64,000 bases of DNA, taken from positions 477,501 to 541,500 of the forward strand of contig NZ_JARFVA010000003.1 in NCBI RefSeq assembly GCF_029194005.1, given 5' to 3'. Below the pieces are notes generated by a model. It made no database searches, was not told the origin of the DNA, and saw only the letters and a list, made by a program, of their open reading frames with translations. A program made the translations under genes and the position numbers. Below, piece after piece: positions 43,793 to 53,443 of the stretch. Origin of the DNA: Flagellimonas okinawensis (GTDB lineage: Bacteria; Bacteroidota; Bacteroidia; Flavobacteriales; Flavobacteriaceae). How positions within the stretch are numbered: the first letter of the stretch is position 1; every line of letters starts with the position of its first letter.

Positions 43793-45571
43793 TTGGAAAG
43801 GCTTTTAACACATATCGAATCCCCTAAGGAACTCAAGAAATTACCCTTGGAAAAGTTACCTAAACTCGCCCAAGAATTGAGGGAGTTTATTATTGATATA
43901 GTTTCTACCAAAGAAGGCCACTTGGGTGCAAGTTTGGGAGTAGTGGAACTCACCATTGCGTTACATTATGTTTTCGATACGCCAAAGGACAAACTGATCT
44001 GGGATGTTGGCCACCAAGCCTATGGGCATAAAATATTGACGGGACGCAAGGAAATATTTGAGACCAATCGTCAATTGGGCGGAATAAGTGGATTTCCAAA
44101 ACGTTCGGAGAGCGAATACGACGATTTTGGAACCGGACATAGCTCCACCTCTATTTCTGCAATCCTTGGTATGGCCATGGCCTCCCGGTTAGATGGTGAC
44201 TTAAAAAAACAGCACATTGCCGTGGTGGGCGATGCATCGATAGCCAGCGGCATGGCCTTTGAAGGGCTTAACCACTTGGGTGTGACCAATGTAAACGCGC
44301 TTATAATTCTAAATGACAACGCCATTGGGATCGACCCTAGCGTAGGGGCCCTAAAAAAATATCTTACCAATGTAAAAGCGGGTACAGCTAAGGATGAAAA
44401 CATCTTTGAATGCCTTAACTTAAATTACTCAGGACCTATTGATGGTCATGATTTAAACGCCCTTGTTTCGGAACTCGAACGCTTAAAACATGTGGATGGA
44501 CCAAAATTGCTTCACATTATTACAACAAAGGGCAAGGGACTTAAACAGGCTGAAGAAGACCAGGTCGTTTACCATGCCCCTGGAAAGTTTGACAAAGCAA
44601 CAGGGGAAAGAATAAAAAAATCGGGGAAGGACCAACCGCCAAAATACCAAGATGTTTTTGGGCATACCATTGTGGAATTGGCCCTAGAGAACACCAAGAT
44701 AGTAGGGATAACGCCCGCCATGCCAAGCGGAAGTTCCTTAAAATTTATGATGGATCAAATACCCGACCGGGCATTTGACGTGGGCATCGCCGAACAACAT
44801 GCCGTAACGCTTTCCGCTGGAATGGCTTCCCAAGGACTCGTTCCTTTTTGTAATATTTATTCCACTTTTCTGCAACGGGCCTACGACCAAGTAATCCATG
44901 ATGTAGCCTTACAAAAACTTCCCGTCATTTTTTGTTTGGACCGTGCTGGTCTGGTAGGTCAGGATGGCCCTACTCATCATGGCGTTTTTGATATGGCCTT
45001 TTTACGCTGTATCCCGAACCTTATCGTTTTTGCTCCTATGAACGAAATGGAGCTCCGCAACATTATGTACACAGCACAACTGGGACTGGCAAATCCCTTG
45101 GCCATAAGGTACCCGAGAGGACGTGGGGCGAACATCAATTGGAAAAATAAATTTGACCCTATTGAAATCGGTACGGGCAGGTGTTTGAAAAAAGGATCAA
45201 AAATGGCCATACTTACTATAGGCCATATGGGAAATGGCATAGCGGGATTAATCGATAGGCTGGACAGACCAGAAGAAGTTGGTCATTACGATATGCGTTT
45301 TGTAAAACCATTGGACCAAGACCTGCTCAAGACCATTTTTAAAGACTATGGGCATATCATCACCATTGAAGATGGGACCAAAATTGGAGGCTTTGGTTCT
45401 GCAGTTCTAGAATTTGCCAACAAAGAGCGTTATACCAACCCTATCAAAATATTTGGCATACCCGACCAATTTGTGGAACAAGGAACCATCACCGAGACCC
45501 ATCAACTGGCTGGTATAGATTTTGATAGCATTCACTCATACATACAATCAACCTTAGACCAATGCGAATAA
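43793..45571 (+). CDS. dxs: 1-deoxy-D-xylulose-5-phosphate synthase
   Basis: A thiamine-diphosphate enzyme of about 592 residues that condenses pyruvate and glyceraldehyde 3-phosphate, the first step of the MEP isoprenoid pathway. It shows KEGHLGASLGVVELTIALHYVF, WDVGHQAYGHKILTGR, the cofactor motif GDASIASGMAFEGLNHLG...NDN, and the transketolase PYR domain with DVGIAEQHAVTLSAGMA. I prefer TTG at 43793 (M-E-R-L-L-T-H-I) because the upstream TTG at 43760 falls in a -7 box; there is no ATG. Together with the polyprenyl synthase and crtY it supplies carotenoid precursors. Stop overlaps the next gene by 10 bases. Confidence 0.95.
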   Translation: MERLLTHIESPKELKKLPLEKLPKLAQELREFIIDIVSTKEGHLGASLGVVELTIALHYVFDTPKDKLIWDVGHQAYGHKILTGRKEIFETNRQLGGISGFPKRSESEYDDFGTGHSSTSISAILGMAMASRLDGDLKKQHIAVVGDASIASGMAFEGLNHLGVTNVNALIILNDNAIGIDPSVGALKKYLTNVKAGTAKDENIFECLNLNYSGPIDGHDLNALVSELERLKHVDGPKLLHIITTKGKGLKQAEEDQVVYHAPGKFDKATGERIKKSGKDQPPKYQDVFGHTIVELALENTKIVGITPAMPSGSSLKFMMDQIPDRAFDVGIAEQHAVTLSAGMASQGLVPFCNIYSTFLQRAYDQVIHDVALQKLPVIFCLDRAGLVGQDGPTHHGVFDMAFLRCIPNLIVFAPMNEMELRNIMYTAQLGLANPLAIRYPRGRGANINWKNKFDPIEIGTGRCLKKGSKMAILTIGHMGNGIAGLIDRLDRPEEVGHYDMRFVKPLDQDLLKTIFKDYGHIITIEDGTKIGGFGSAVLEFANKERYTNPIKIFGIPDQFVEQGTITETHQLAGIDFDSIHSYIQSTLDQCE

Positions 45572-46620
45572 ACTGTTTTTTGATTCTGTTCCTTTCTGTT
45601 TTTCTATCGGCAAACGCACAGATTACCCGACTCAAGGTTTTTGAACCTGACAGTACCGATTCAGGATTCAAGATAGTTCGCATCAAGGACGTTAAGCTAA
45701 AATATCTTACAAGAAGTGCTAAACTTACAGACCCGAGAACCGTATTGAACCGGGTTAAGCCATTGAGCATTTGGTACAATCGATTCAAACCTACTTCTTT
45801 CTGGAAAAAGGTAAATAAATTCGGGCTCAATATAAGCGAGGTCTCCTTTGTTAACTGGAATGCCGGGGGGGATAATTCGGTCTCTGCACTTGCAAGTGCA
45901 GATTTCTCCAGGAACTATAAGTTTCGCTATTTAAACTGGAACAACGAGGTACAGCTTCGATACGGACTCAATGCTCAGGAAGGAAGAAAACTTCGGAAAA
46001 CGGACGACCAGATTCGGCTTTCCACCACTTTGAGTTTTAGAAAAGACACCATCACCAATTGGTATTATTCCGTAAAGGCCAACATACGGACCCAATTCTC
46101 CAACGGGTATAAATACCCGGATAGGGAAACGCCCATTTCCAGGTTTATGGCTCCCGGTTATCTCTTTGTCGGTGTGGGTACCTCCTATATTCCACCCAAG
46201 GATAATTTTAATCTATATATTTCACCGGCCACCATGAAATCCACCTTTGTACTTGACGAGACCCTTTCCAACCAAGGGGCGTTTGGTGTGGAAGAAGGGC
46301 AGCAGGTATTTTTAGAGCTTGGTTTTCTTATTACCAATACGTGGGAATCGGAAATCGCCAAAAATGTGCTCATGAACCACCGGCTGAATCTGTACACCGA
46401 TTATGTTCGTAGTTTCGGGAACATTGATGTGGATTGGGAATTGAACTTTAACCTAAAGGTCAATAATTTCCTTAATGCCAATATTGGAACGCACATCATC
46501 TTTGATGATGACATCAAGTTTGATGAACAAATAGCGGAAGACGGGACCATCGTGGATCCTGGCATATCCCGAATACAATTCAAACAGTTATTGGGAGTAG
46601 GACTGCTCTATTCGTTTTAG
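45562..46620 (+). CDS. DUF3078 family outer-membrane-type protein
   Basis: A 352-residue exported protein, signal peptide ending SANAQ (residue 20). The family signature is WKKVNKFGLNISEVSFVNWNAGGDNSVSALASADFSRNY, followed by alternating beta strands rich in Asn, Tyr and Trp that suggest an outer-membrane beta-barrel. It ends in Phe, as many outer-membrane barrels do. Its ATG lies inside the last codons of dxs, so it is coupled to that gene. Function unknown. Confidence 0.88.
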   Translation: MRINCFLILFLSVFLSANAQITRLKVFEPDSTDSGFKIVRIKDVKLKYLTRSAKLTDPRTVLNRVKPLSIWYNRFKPTSFWKKVNKFGLNISEVSFVNWNAGGDNSVSALASADFSRNYKFRYLNWNNEVQLRYGLNAQEGRKLRKTDDQIRLSTTLSFRKDTITNWYYSVKANIRTQFSNGYKYPDRETPISRFMAPGYLFVGVGTSYIPPKDNFNLYISPATMKSTFVLDETLSNQGAFGVEEGQQVFLELGFLITNTWESEIAKNVLMNHRLNLYTDYVRSFGNIDVDWELNFNLKVNNFLNANIGTHIIFDDDIKFDEQIAEDGTIVDPGISRIQFKQLLGVGLLYSF

Positions 46621-47975
46621 ATCTTTCTTCCCGTCAATTTATCGTGGATATGCACTGCTGCACTATCGGACAGACTGGCCACAAAGCAACTCGTGTCCAA
46701 TAATATTTTATATATGGATGTGTCGGTGTTCCGGTAATTTTCAGGTAGACTTTTGATCAGCAATCGATCGTAATTGGTGTCCCTTCCCTCCTTCACATTG
46801 ATCAAGGCCGTCGTATACATATCCAACAAATCGGAAATAATTCGGTAACCCGCCAATTCCTTGTCCACGACCTCGGTGGATTGATAAATTTTTTCAATAC
46901 TTAATTTAATGATGTCGTCGATCTGTGCGGTATACTTGCCCTTGTCCAACAAGGAAACATCAAACTCCCCTTTTAGGATTTTTTCTTCATTCTTCACAAA
47001 AACATCCACTGCATCCCCTATCAAAGTACTGATGGCAAGTGCCCTCAAGTAACTCAAACGATCGCTTGAGGTCGTCATGGCATTGTATTTTTTCGTGTTA
47101 ATGTTATCCTTCACCAAATTGATAAGATATTCCAAGGCATATTCCTCAGGTATCAATCCCAAATTAATACCATCCTCAAAATCAATTATGGTGTAGCAAA
47201 TATCATCGGCCGCCTCGACCAAATAAGTCAACGGATGCCTCAAATAACCGGTTTTCGGATGATTTGGGTTAGGCAAGAGCCCAATTTCTTCCACCAGTTC
47301 GGCAAAAAACTCCTTTTCCGATTGAAAAAAGCCAAATTTTTTATCCACAATATTTTTTGACGGTCTTTTGGGCAGGGACCCCTTGGGGTATTTAATAAAA
47401 GCACCCAATGTGGCATAGCTCAATCTCAATCCGCCAGGTACACCTTCCCTGGATTCTGTCAAAAGTTTAAAACCGTTGGCATTGCCTTCAAAATCTATCA
47501 GGTCTTGGAATTCCTCAGGTGTCAAGGCGTCTTCATGGAATTTTCCATTGCCCTGTTTAAAATAGTTTCCTATGGCCTTTTCCCCACTATGTCCAAATGG
47601 AGGATTACCAATATCATGTGCCAATGCCGCTGCAGCGACTATAGCTCCAAAATCATTGAAATGATGTCCATGGACTTCGGACAAAAATGGATATTTCGTC
47701 AATATTTGTTGCCCTGCTATCCGTCCAAGGCTTCGACCCACAACGGAAACTTCCATGCTATGGGTTAAACGAGTATGAACGAAATTCTTTTGGGAACCGA
47801 CGGCAATCGGCATGGGAAACACCTGGGTCTTGTCCTGTAAACTTCTAAAGGCCGATGAAAAAACAATCCGGTCATAGTCTACTTCAAACCCGAGCCGGGT
47901 CTCGTTTTGTTCCTTTCGCAATCGTTTTCCCGTATCCCCGTGACGTCTTAAAGAGAGTAGCTGCTCCCAGTTCAT
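46617..47975 (-). CDS. dgt: dGTP triphosphohydrolase
   Basis: A 452-residue HD-domain enzyme that cleaves dGTP to deoxyguanosine and triphosphate. The HD residues are seen in RLTHSMEVSVVGRSLG and AALAHDIGNPPFGHSGEKA, and the start RRHGDTGKRLRKEQNETRLGFEVDYDRIVFSSAFRSLQDKTQVFP is typical. It converges with the DUF3078 gene, overlapping by 4 bases. A single-gene unit. Confidence 0.95.
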   Translation of the reverse strand: MNWEQLLSLRRHGDTGKRLRKEQNETRLGFEVDYDRIVFSSAFRSLQDKTQVFPMPIAVGSQKNFVHTRLTHSMEVSVVGRSLGRIAGQQILTKYPFLSEVHGHHFNDFGAIVAAAALAHDIGNPPFGHSGEKAIGNYFKQGNGKFHEDALTPEEFQDLIDFEGNANGFKLLTESREGVPGGLRLSYATLGAFIKYPKGSLPKRPSKNIVDKKFGFFQSEKEFFAELVEEIGLLPNPNHPKTGYLRHPLTYLVEAADDICYTIIDFEDGINLGLIPEEYALEYLINLVKDNINTKKYNAMTTSSDRLSYLRALAISTLIGDAVDVFVKNEEKILKGEFDVSLLDKGKYTAQIDDIIKLSIEKIYQSTEVVDKELAGYRIISDLLDMYTTALINVKEGRDTNYDRLLIKSLPENYRNTDTSIYKILLDTSCFVASLSDSAAVHIHDKLTGRKI

Positions 47976-48123
47976 TGGCTTTTGATTTGTAGCGAAGATA
48001 TATCAAAAGATGAACCTATGTCCAACACTGGGAAAATATTGATATTTTTAGGGCCGTATTTGGTAACATTTTGTTAACCTTATTGCGGATTTATAATGGC
48101 ATTTTTGTCATATTTCTGAAAGA

Positions 48124-50397
48124 ATGGGGGAGAATATTTACATTTTCATGGTTGTGGCACTCGGCATATTGGCCATAACCGATCTAGTCGTTGGTGTTAG
48201 TAACGATGCTGTCAACTTTTTGAACTCGGCGATCGGTTCCAAAGCTATCTCCTTTAGAACCATAATGATCGTTGCCAGTGTTGGTATTGCTTTTGGGGCC
48301 ATGTCCTCCAGTGGGATGATGGAAGTAGCTAGAAAGGGTATTTTTAATCCCGGTGAGTTCGTGTTCGAAGAGATCATGTTCATTTTTATGGCCGTGATGA
48401 TAACGGACATCCTGCTTCTGGATTTCTTCAACACATTGGGCATGCCAACATCCACGACGGTATCCATTGTTTTTGAACTATTGGGTGCCTCCGTAGCCAT
48501 CTCCTTGATCAAAATTGCCGATTCCCAAGGAGGATTTTCAGATTTGGCAACGTATATCAATACCGATAAGGCCGCCGAAATTATATTTGGCATACTCCTT
48601 TCTGTTTTTATCGCTTTCTCCATCGGCGCGCTTGTCCAATTTATATCAAGAGCCTTGATTTCCTTTAAATTCAAAAAGCGGTCCAAATGGGTAGAATCGG
48701 TTTTCGGAGGTTTGGCCATAACCGCCATTGTATATTTTATTTTGGTGAAAGGCCTTAAAAGTGCCGCTCTTTTTGATGGCGCCCTTTCGGAATTCGTAGC
48801 GACCCAACCCTTGGCATTTCTTGCTGGTAATTTTGTGTTTTGGACGTTGGGGTCCTTTATAGTAGCAAGTCTATTACAGTGGAACATTTATAGGATTGTG
48901 ATCGGGTTCGGAACCTTTGCTCTGGCCATGGCCTTTGCTGGTAACGACCTTGTAAACTTTATCGGGGTGCCCATCGCTGCCCTTCAATCGTATCAGGATT
49001 GGCAAGCCTCCGGCATTGCGCCAACAGAATTCAACATGCGAGGATTGGCCGCTGCCGTACAAACACCTACCATGTTACTGTTGCTCTCTGGAGCGGTCAT
49101 GGTAATAACGCTATGGTTTTCCTCCAAGGCAAAGGGAGTGGTCAAGACTAGCGTGGATTTGGCCAGACAGGACGAAGGAGATGAGCGTTTTCAGCCCAAC
49201 TATTTGTCCAGACAGATCGTAAAGTTCAGTATTGTGGCCTTTGAAAATCTATCCAAGGTAGTACCACCTTCGATTCAGGCCAAGATCGACAAGCAATTTG
49301 TTTTGCCTCAGACCTATGTTCCCAAAAGTAAAACCCAGGAACTACCCGCTTTTGATTTGGTTAGGGCTTCGGTAAACCTGATGGTCGCCAGTGTTCTTAT
49401 TTCCATTGCGACCTCCATGAAATTGCCATTGTCCACGACCTATGTCACTTTTATGGTGGCGATGGGTACATCTTTGGCCGACAGGGCATGGGGCGCTGAA
49501 AGTGCCGTATACCGAGTAGCCGGGGTATTGAATGTAATTGGCGGATGGTTTTTTACCGCTTTGAGTGCATTTATTGCCGCTGCGATCATCGCTTATTTAT
49601 TGTTTGTCGGAAAATTTATTTCCCTGGTGCTGATGTTGGTCGCTGCCGCTGCCATATTGTTGCGCAATTATATATCGCACAATAAAAAGACCAAAGAAAT
49701 AAAGGCAGAGGACAGTCTTAGAAGAGCAGAGAGCAGTTCCATTCAAGGTGTGATTGAAGAAACCGCTGCCAACATCGCCAATGTGGTAAAGCGAAGTAAT
49801 CGCATTTATTCCAACTCCATACAAGGTTTATCCAAACATGACCTGGACTTTTTAAAGAAGAACAAAAAGCAAAGTAAAAAGTTGGCAACCGAGATCGACG
49901 GCCTAAGAAACGATACCTTCTATTTTATCAAAAACTTGGACGAAGCACATGTTGGGGCGAGTAATTTCTATATAAACATTATGGGTCACCTAACGGATAT
50001 GTCCCAGTCACTGGAATATATCGGAAAGGTAAGTTACAACCATGTCAACAACAACCACAAGAAATTAAAATACAACCAGATCAAGGAGCTCAAAGAAATC
50101 GACATTGCCCTTGAGAATGTTTTCAATAGCACACAAAAAGCATTTGAGGAACGCTCTTTTGAACAGATCGGAACTGTATTGAAATCCAAGGAAAAATTGT
50201 ACGATATGGTTTCTCAGAAGATCAATCAGCAGGTTTCCCGGACCAGAACAGAAGAGTCCAGTCCAAAAAATACTACATTATATTTCTCCTTATTATTGGA
50301 AAGTAAGGACTTGATCACCGCCATGATGAACCTTTTGGAGCAATACTATGCCGAACACGATAGCTCCATAACTCCGGCAACCATAGAAAAGAAATAA
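48124..50397 (+). CDS. PiT family inorganic phosphate transporter with PhoU-like tail
   Basis: A 757-residue inner-membrane phosphate transporter. The paired family motifs are GVSNDAVNFLNSAIGSKAIS near the start and AGNDLVNFIGVPIAA in the middle, with about twelve helices. After residue ~540 a charged helical domain of about 200 residues follows (RRAESSSIQGVIEETAANIANVVKRSN onward) that resembles PhoU/DUF47 regulatory helices. In other bacteria that domain is often a separate protein, so control is probably built in. Monocistronic. Confidence 0.92.
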   Translation: MGENIYIFMVVALGILAITDLVVGVSNDAVNFLNSAIGSKAISFRTIMIVASVGIAFGAMSSSGMMEVARKGIFNPGEFVFEEIMFIFMAVMITDILLLDFFNTLGMPTSTTVSIVFELLGASVAISLIKIADSQGGFSDLATYINTDKAAEIIFGILLSVFIAFSIGALVQFISRALISFKFKKRSKWVESVFGGLAITAIVYFILVKGLKSAALFDGALSEFVATQPLAFLAGNFVFWTLGSFIVASLLQWNIYRIVIGFGTFALAMAFAGNDLVNFIGVPIAALQSYQDWQASGIAPTEFNMRGLAAAVQTPTMLLLLSGAVMVITLWFSSKAKGVVKTSVDLARQDEGDERFQPNYLSRQIVKFSIVAFENLSKVVPPSIQAKIDKQFVLPQTYVPKSKTQELPAFDLVRASVNLMVASVLISIATSMKLPLSTTYVTFMVAMGTSLADRAWGAESAVYRVAGVLNVIGGWFFTALSAFIAAAIIAYLLFVGKFISLVLMLVAAAAILLRNYISHNKKTKEIKAEDSLRRAESSSIQGVIEETAANIANVVKRSNRIYSNSIQGLSKHDLDFLKKNKKQSKKLATEIDGLRNDTFYFIKNLDEAHVGASNFYINIMGHLTDMSQSLEYIGKVSYNHVNNNHKKLKYNQIKELKEIDIALENVFNSTQKAFEERSFEQIGTVLKSKEKLYDMVSQKINQQVSRTRTEESSPKNTTLYFSLLLESKDLITAMMNLLEQYYAEHDSSITPATIEKK

Positions 50398-50431
50398 AAA
50401 TCGGTATCTTTCCTATCAATATACTGTTGAT

Positions 50432-51154
50432 ATGAAAAGATATTGTTTTGCTTTTTTGGCCCTTGTGTTATTTTCCTTTGTTGGTAGTGCTCAGAAGCTT
50501 TCAGCAAATGAGGTTTTGGAAAAAGCCATTGCGTTTCATGACCCCAATGGAAATTGGTCAAACCTTAAGGCGACCTTTAAGGTAATCATGGAAACACCTT
50601 CCCGTCCAAAACGTACGAGTATTATCGCGATGGATTTTCCACAGCAAGTGTTTACATTGGATGTAGAACAGAATGGGAATACATACGCCTACTCTTTTGA
50701 TAAAGATTCCTGTGAAATAAGCTTAAATGGAAGTAAGGACTTTTCGCAAGAAGAAGCCGAAGAATTCAGATTGAATTGTGAGCGCGGCAACTTTATGAAA
50801 GACTATTATACCTACCTGTATGGATTGCCTATGAAGTTGAACGATCCAGGCACCCAATTAAACCCCGAAGTGCAAAAGAAAACCTTTAAAGGGAAAGAGT
50901 ATTTGGTATTGAACGTGACCTATGATGCCGAGGTGGGCACTGATGAATGGTATTTTTATTTTGACCCATCGACTTACGCCATGGAAGTATATCAATTTTA
51001 CCATGATGAGGACAAGAAGGATGGTGAATACATACTATTGGAAGGATTGGAAGACATCAATGGCATAAAAATGCCAAAAACCAGAGCTTGGTACGTAAAC
51101 AAGGACGACAAATACTTGGGAACCGATACTTTGGAAAAACACCAAACCAAATGA
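50432..51154 (+). CDS. Secreted DUF6503 family protein
   Basis: A 240-residue exported protein, signal peptide ending GSAQ (residue 20). It has the LolA-like layout of DUF6503: VLEKAIAFHDPNGNWSNLKATFKVIMETPSRP, then beta strands, a YTYLYGLPMKLNDPGTQL segment and a closing strand pair. A role in lipoprotein or lipid handling has been suggested by fold only. Its stop overlaps the GH130 start in ATGA. Confidence 0.85.
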   Translation: MKRYCFAFLALVLFSFVGSAQKLSANEVLEKAIAFHDPNGNWSNLKATFKVIMETPSRPKRTSIIAMDFPQQVFTLDVEQNGNTYAYSFDKDSCEISLNGSKDFSQEEAEEFRLNCERGNFMKDYYTYLYGLPMKLNDPGTQLNPEVQKKTFKGKEYLVLNVTYDAEVGTDEWYFYFDPSTYAMEVYQFYHDEDKKDGEYILLEGLEDINGIKMPKTRAWYVNKDDKYLGTDTLEKHQTK

Positions 51155-52257
51155 GAAAACCTCTTCCAATTCTAATCATCCTTTTTCTTTCAATAACCAA
51201 TATATTTTCGCAGAACAAAGAAAAGGAATGGATGTTGGGACCATTCGAACGCCAGGCCAATGCCAGGCCCATATTACAAAAAGACGATCATTCGAACTTT
51301 ACCGATCCCATAACCAACAAAACCGTCCATTGGGAATCCATGGCAACCTTTAATCCAGCTGCCATTGTAAAAAACGATTCGATTTTTGTGCTGTACCGAG
51401 CAGAGGAAAAACTAGGAGAAAAAGAAATCGGTGGTCACCGATCAAGAATAGGAATGGCAAGCTCATCGAATGGCCTTTCCTATAGCAAATGGCCAGAACC
51501 CGTTTTTTATCCCAAAAACGACGGTCAAAAAATACATGAATGGCCTGGTGGCATTGAAGATCCTCGGATAGTCGAGAGCGAGGACGGGATCTATGTACTG
51601 ACCTACACACAATGGAACAGAAAAGTTCCCAAACTGGCCGTTGCCACATCAAAAGACTTGGTGAATTGGAAGAAGCACGGACCGGTTTTCCAGAACTATA
51701 AAAAAGGTGTTTACCACGAAAAAGAAACCAAATCAGGCGCTATTGTTACCGAACTGAAGAACGGTAAATTGGTGGCCGCCAAGATCAATGGTAAATATTG
51801 GATGTATTACGGCGTTCCCCATATTTGGTTGGCCACTTCATCCAACTTGATCGATTGGGAGCCCGTAGAAACCTATGAGGGCAAATTAGCCCCCGTATTA
51901 AGCCCTAGACCTGGTTATTTTGATTCATGGTTGGTAGAAGCAGGTCCACCTCCACTGCTCACCGAAAAAGGTATTGTGGTGCTTTACAATGCAGGAAATT
52001 CCCAGAACATTGGGGTAAAGGAACTGGGCAATAGAATTTATACCGGTGGGCAGGCGCTATTTGATCCAAATGAACCATGGAAGTTATTGGACAGAACACA
52101 TAAGCCGTTCATTAAACCGGAACTGCCATTCGAAAAATCGGGCCAATATAAAGATGGGACCACATTCTTGGAAGGACTCGTATTGCACCATGGAACATGG
52201 TATTTATACTATGGTACGGCAGATAGCATGGTCGGGGTCGTGACCGCAAAACAATAG
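51151..52257 (+). CDS. GH130 family glycoside phosphorylase, exported
   Basis: A 368-residue enzyme with the five-bladed propeller of GH130, which phosphorylates beta-mannosidic or related linkages. It has a signal peptide ending FSQ, and key stretches FNPAAIVKNDSIFVLYRAEE, SRIGMASSSNGLSY, GGIEDPRIVESEDGIYVLTYTQW and YYGTADSMVGVVT. An exported GH130 is more likely to hydrolyse or act outside the cytoplasm. The ATG at 51151 is used since the longer frame (51088) runs into the preceding gene. Confidence 0.9.
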   Translation: MRKPLPILIILFLSITNIFSQNKEKEWMLGPFERQANARPILQKDDHSNFTDPITNKTVHWESMATFNPAAIVKNDSIFVLYRAEEKLGEKEIGGHRSRIGMASSSNGLSYSKWPEPVFYPKNDGQKIHEWPGGIEDPRIVESEDGIYVLTYTQWNRKVPKLAVATSKDLVNWKKHGPVFQNYKKGVYHEKETKSGAIVTELKNGKLVAAKINGKYWMYYGVPHIWLATSSNLIDWEPVETYEGKLAPVLSPRPGYFDSWLVEAGPPPLLTEKGIVVLYNAGNSQNIGVKELGNRIYTGGQALFDPNEPWKLLDRTHKPFIKPELPFEKSGQYKDGTTFLEGLVLHHGTWYLYYGTADSMVGVVTAKQ

Positions 52258-52258
52258 T

Positions 52259-52843
52259 TTACCTGTAAAAGTTCATTTCGTCCATATATTTCCAAACGGA
52301 ATATGGGAGCAATGGGCGTACATTTTTACCAGCCTTGTGAGCTTTACGAATAAAAGTAGAGGAGATTTCCATTACCGGCGCGTCCACCTTTGTAATTTTC
52401 GCGTGGTCCTTAAATTGATGCTCGATAGTGCCACCTGAGATCCTTGGATAGACATAAATGGAATAGTTTTCCAAAATTGCCCCATAGTTCTTCCATTTAT
52501 GGAAACTTTTCAAGTTGTCCTCTCCCATTATAAGTGAAAATTGATGGTCTTTCCCGTACTTGTCATCCAAATGGGCAAGTGTAATAGACGTATAGTTGGG
52601 CTGTGGAAGGTCAAATTCAATTTTACTTGGCTTTAATTTGGGATAATCCTGAACTGCTTCAAAAACCATTTGATATCGATGGTTATCGTCCAAGAGGGAT
52701 TGCTTTACCTTAAATGGACTTTGTGGTGTAATAACGAACCAAACCTCATCCAGATCGGAAAATTCCACCAAATGGTTGGCAATAACCAAATGGCCAATAT
52801 GTATCGGGTTAAAGGTCCCAAAAAAGAGCCCTACCTTTTTCAT
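52259..52843 (-). CDS. nadD: Nicotinate-nucleotide adenylyltransferase
   Basis: A 194-residue enzyme making deamido-NAD from nicotinate mononucleotide and ATP. The nucleotidyltransferase motif GTFNPIHIGH (HxGH at 15-18) and C-terminal SSTFIRKAHKAGKNVRPLLPYSVWKYM are diagnostic. It begins 3 bases after the gmk stop and is the last gene of the yicC-gmk-nadD operon. Confidence 0.97.
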   Translation of the reverse strand: MKKVGLFFGTFNPIHIGHLVIANHLVEFSDLDEVWFVITPQSPFKVKQSLLDDNHRYQMVFEAVQDYPKLKPSKIEFDLPQPNYTSITLAHLDDKYGKDHQFSLIMGEDNLKSFHKWKNYGAILENYSIYVYPRISGGTIEHQFKDHAKITKVDAPVMEISSTFIRKAHKAGKNVRPLLPYSVWKYMDEMNFYR

Positions 52844-52846
52844 GTA

Positions 52847-53443
52847 TCAATCTACTTTAGGAGGTATCTCGGCACCGACAAATTCCGCTACCAGCTTGTG
52901 GGCCTCGTCAAGTGCCACATCAAGGTCATAATTTTTTATGATTTTGTCGAACTGTGGCGCTGTGGCCAGTTCTACCGATGCCTTGGCAATCCTCATATTG
53001 ATCTTATCGTCACTCTCCGTGCTACGCTTCTTCAATCTGATCTTAAGCTCGTCCACACTTGGCGGCTTTACAAATACTGCCAAGGTCTTGTCAGGAAATT
53101 TCTTTTTTATTCTTAGGCCCCCGGATACATCAATGTCGAAAATCACATTTTTACCTTCGGCCCAAAGACGTTCCACTTCACTTTTGAGCGTCCCGTAAAA
53201 ATTGTCCCTGTACACCTCTTCCCATTCCAAAAAATCCCCGTCCTTGATGTGTCTTTTAAATTGGGAAACGGACATAAAATAATAGTTGACCCCATTCTTT
53301 TCTTTACCTCTGCGTGGTCGGGAGGTTGCAGAAATGGAAAATGCCAAATTTAATTCAGGCTGGTCGAGCAGGTGCTTAACAATTGTAGTCTTACCACTGC
53401 CCGAGGGTGCTGAAAAAATAATAAGTTTACCGCCTTCCGTCAT
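52847..53443 (-). CDS. gmk: Guanylate kinase
   Basis: A 198-residue kinase converting GMP to GDP. The P-loop is SAPSGSGKTT (residues 11-20), followed by SISATSRPRRGKEKNGVNYYFMS and GTLKSEVERLWAEGKNVIFDIDVSGG, all classic. Its start overlaps the yicC stop by 4 bases. Confidence 0.98.
   Translation of the reverse strand: MTEGGKLIIFSAPSGSGKTTIVKHLLDQPELNLAFSISATSRPRRGKEKNGVNYYFMSVSQFKRHIKDGDFLEWEEVYRDNFYGTLKSEVERLWAEGKNVIFDIDVSGGLRIKKKFPDKTLAVFVKPPSVDELKIRLKKRSTESDDKINMRIAKASVELATAPQFDKIIKNYDLDVALDEAHKLVAEFVGAEIPPKVD

Noticed and set aside
48138..48887. Minus-strand ORF of 249 codons inside the phosphate transporter
   Set aside because: Antisense to the paired Pit motifs; composition is that of a shadow frame.
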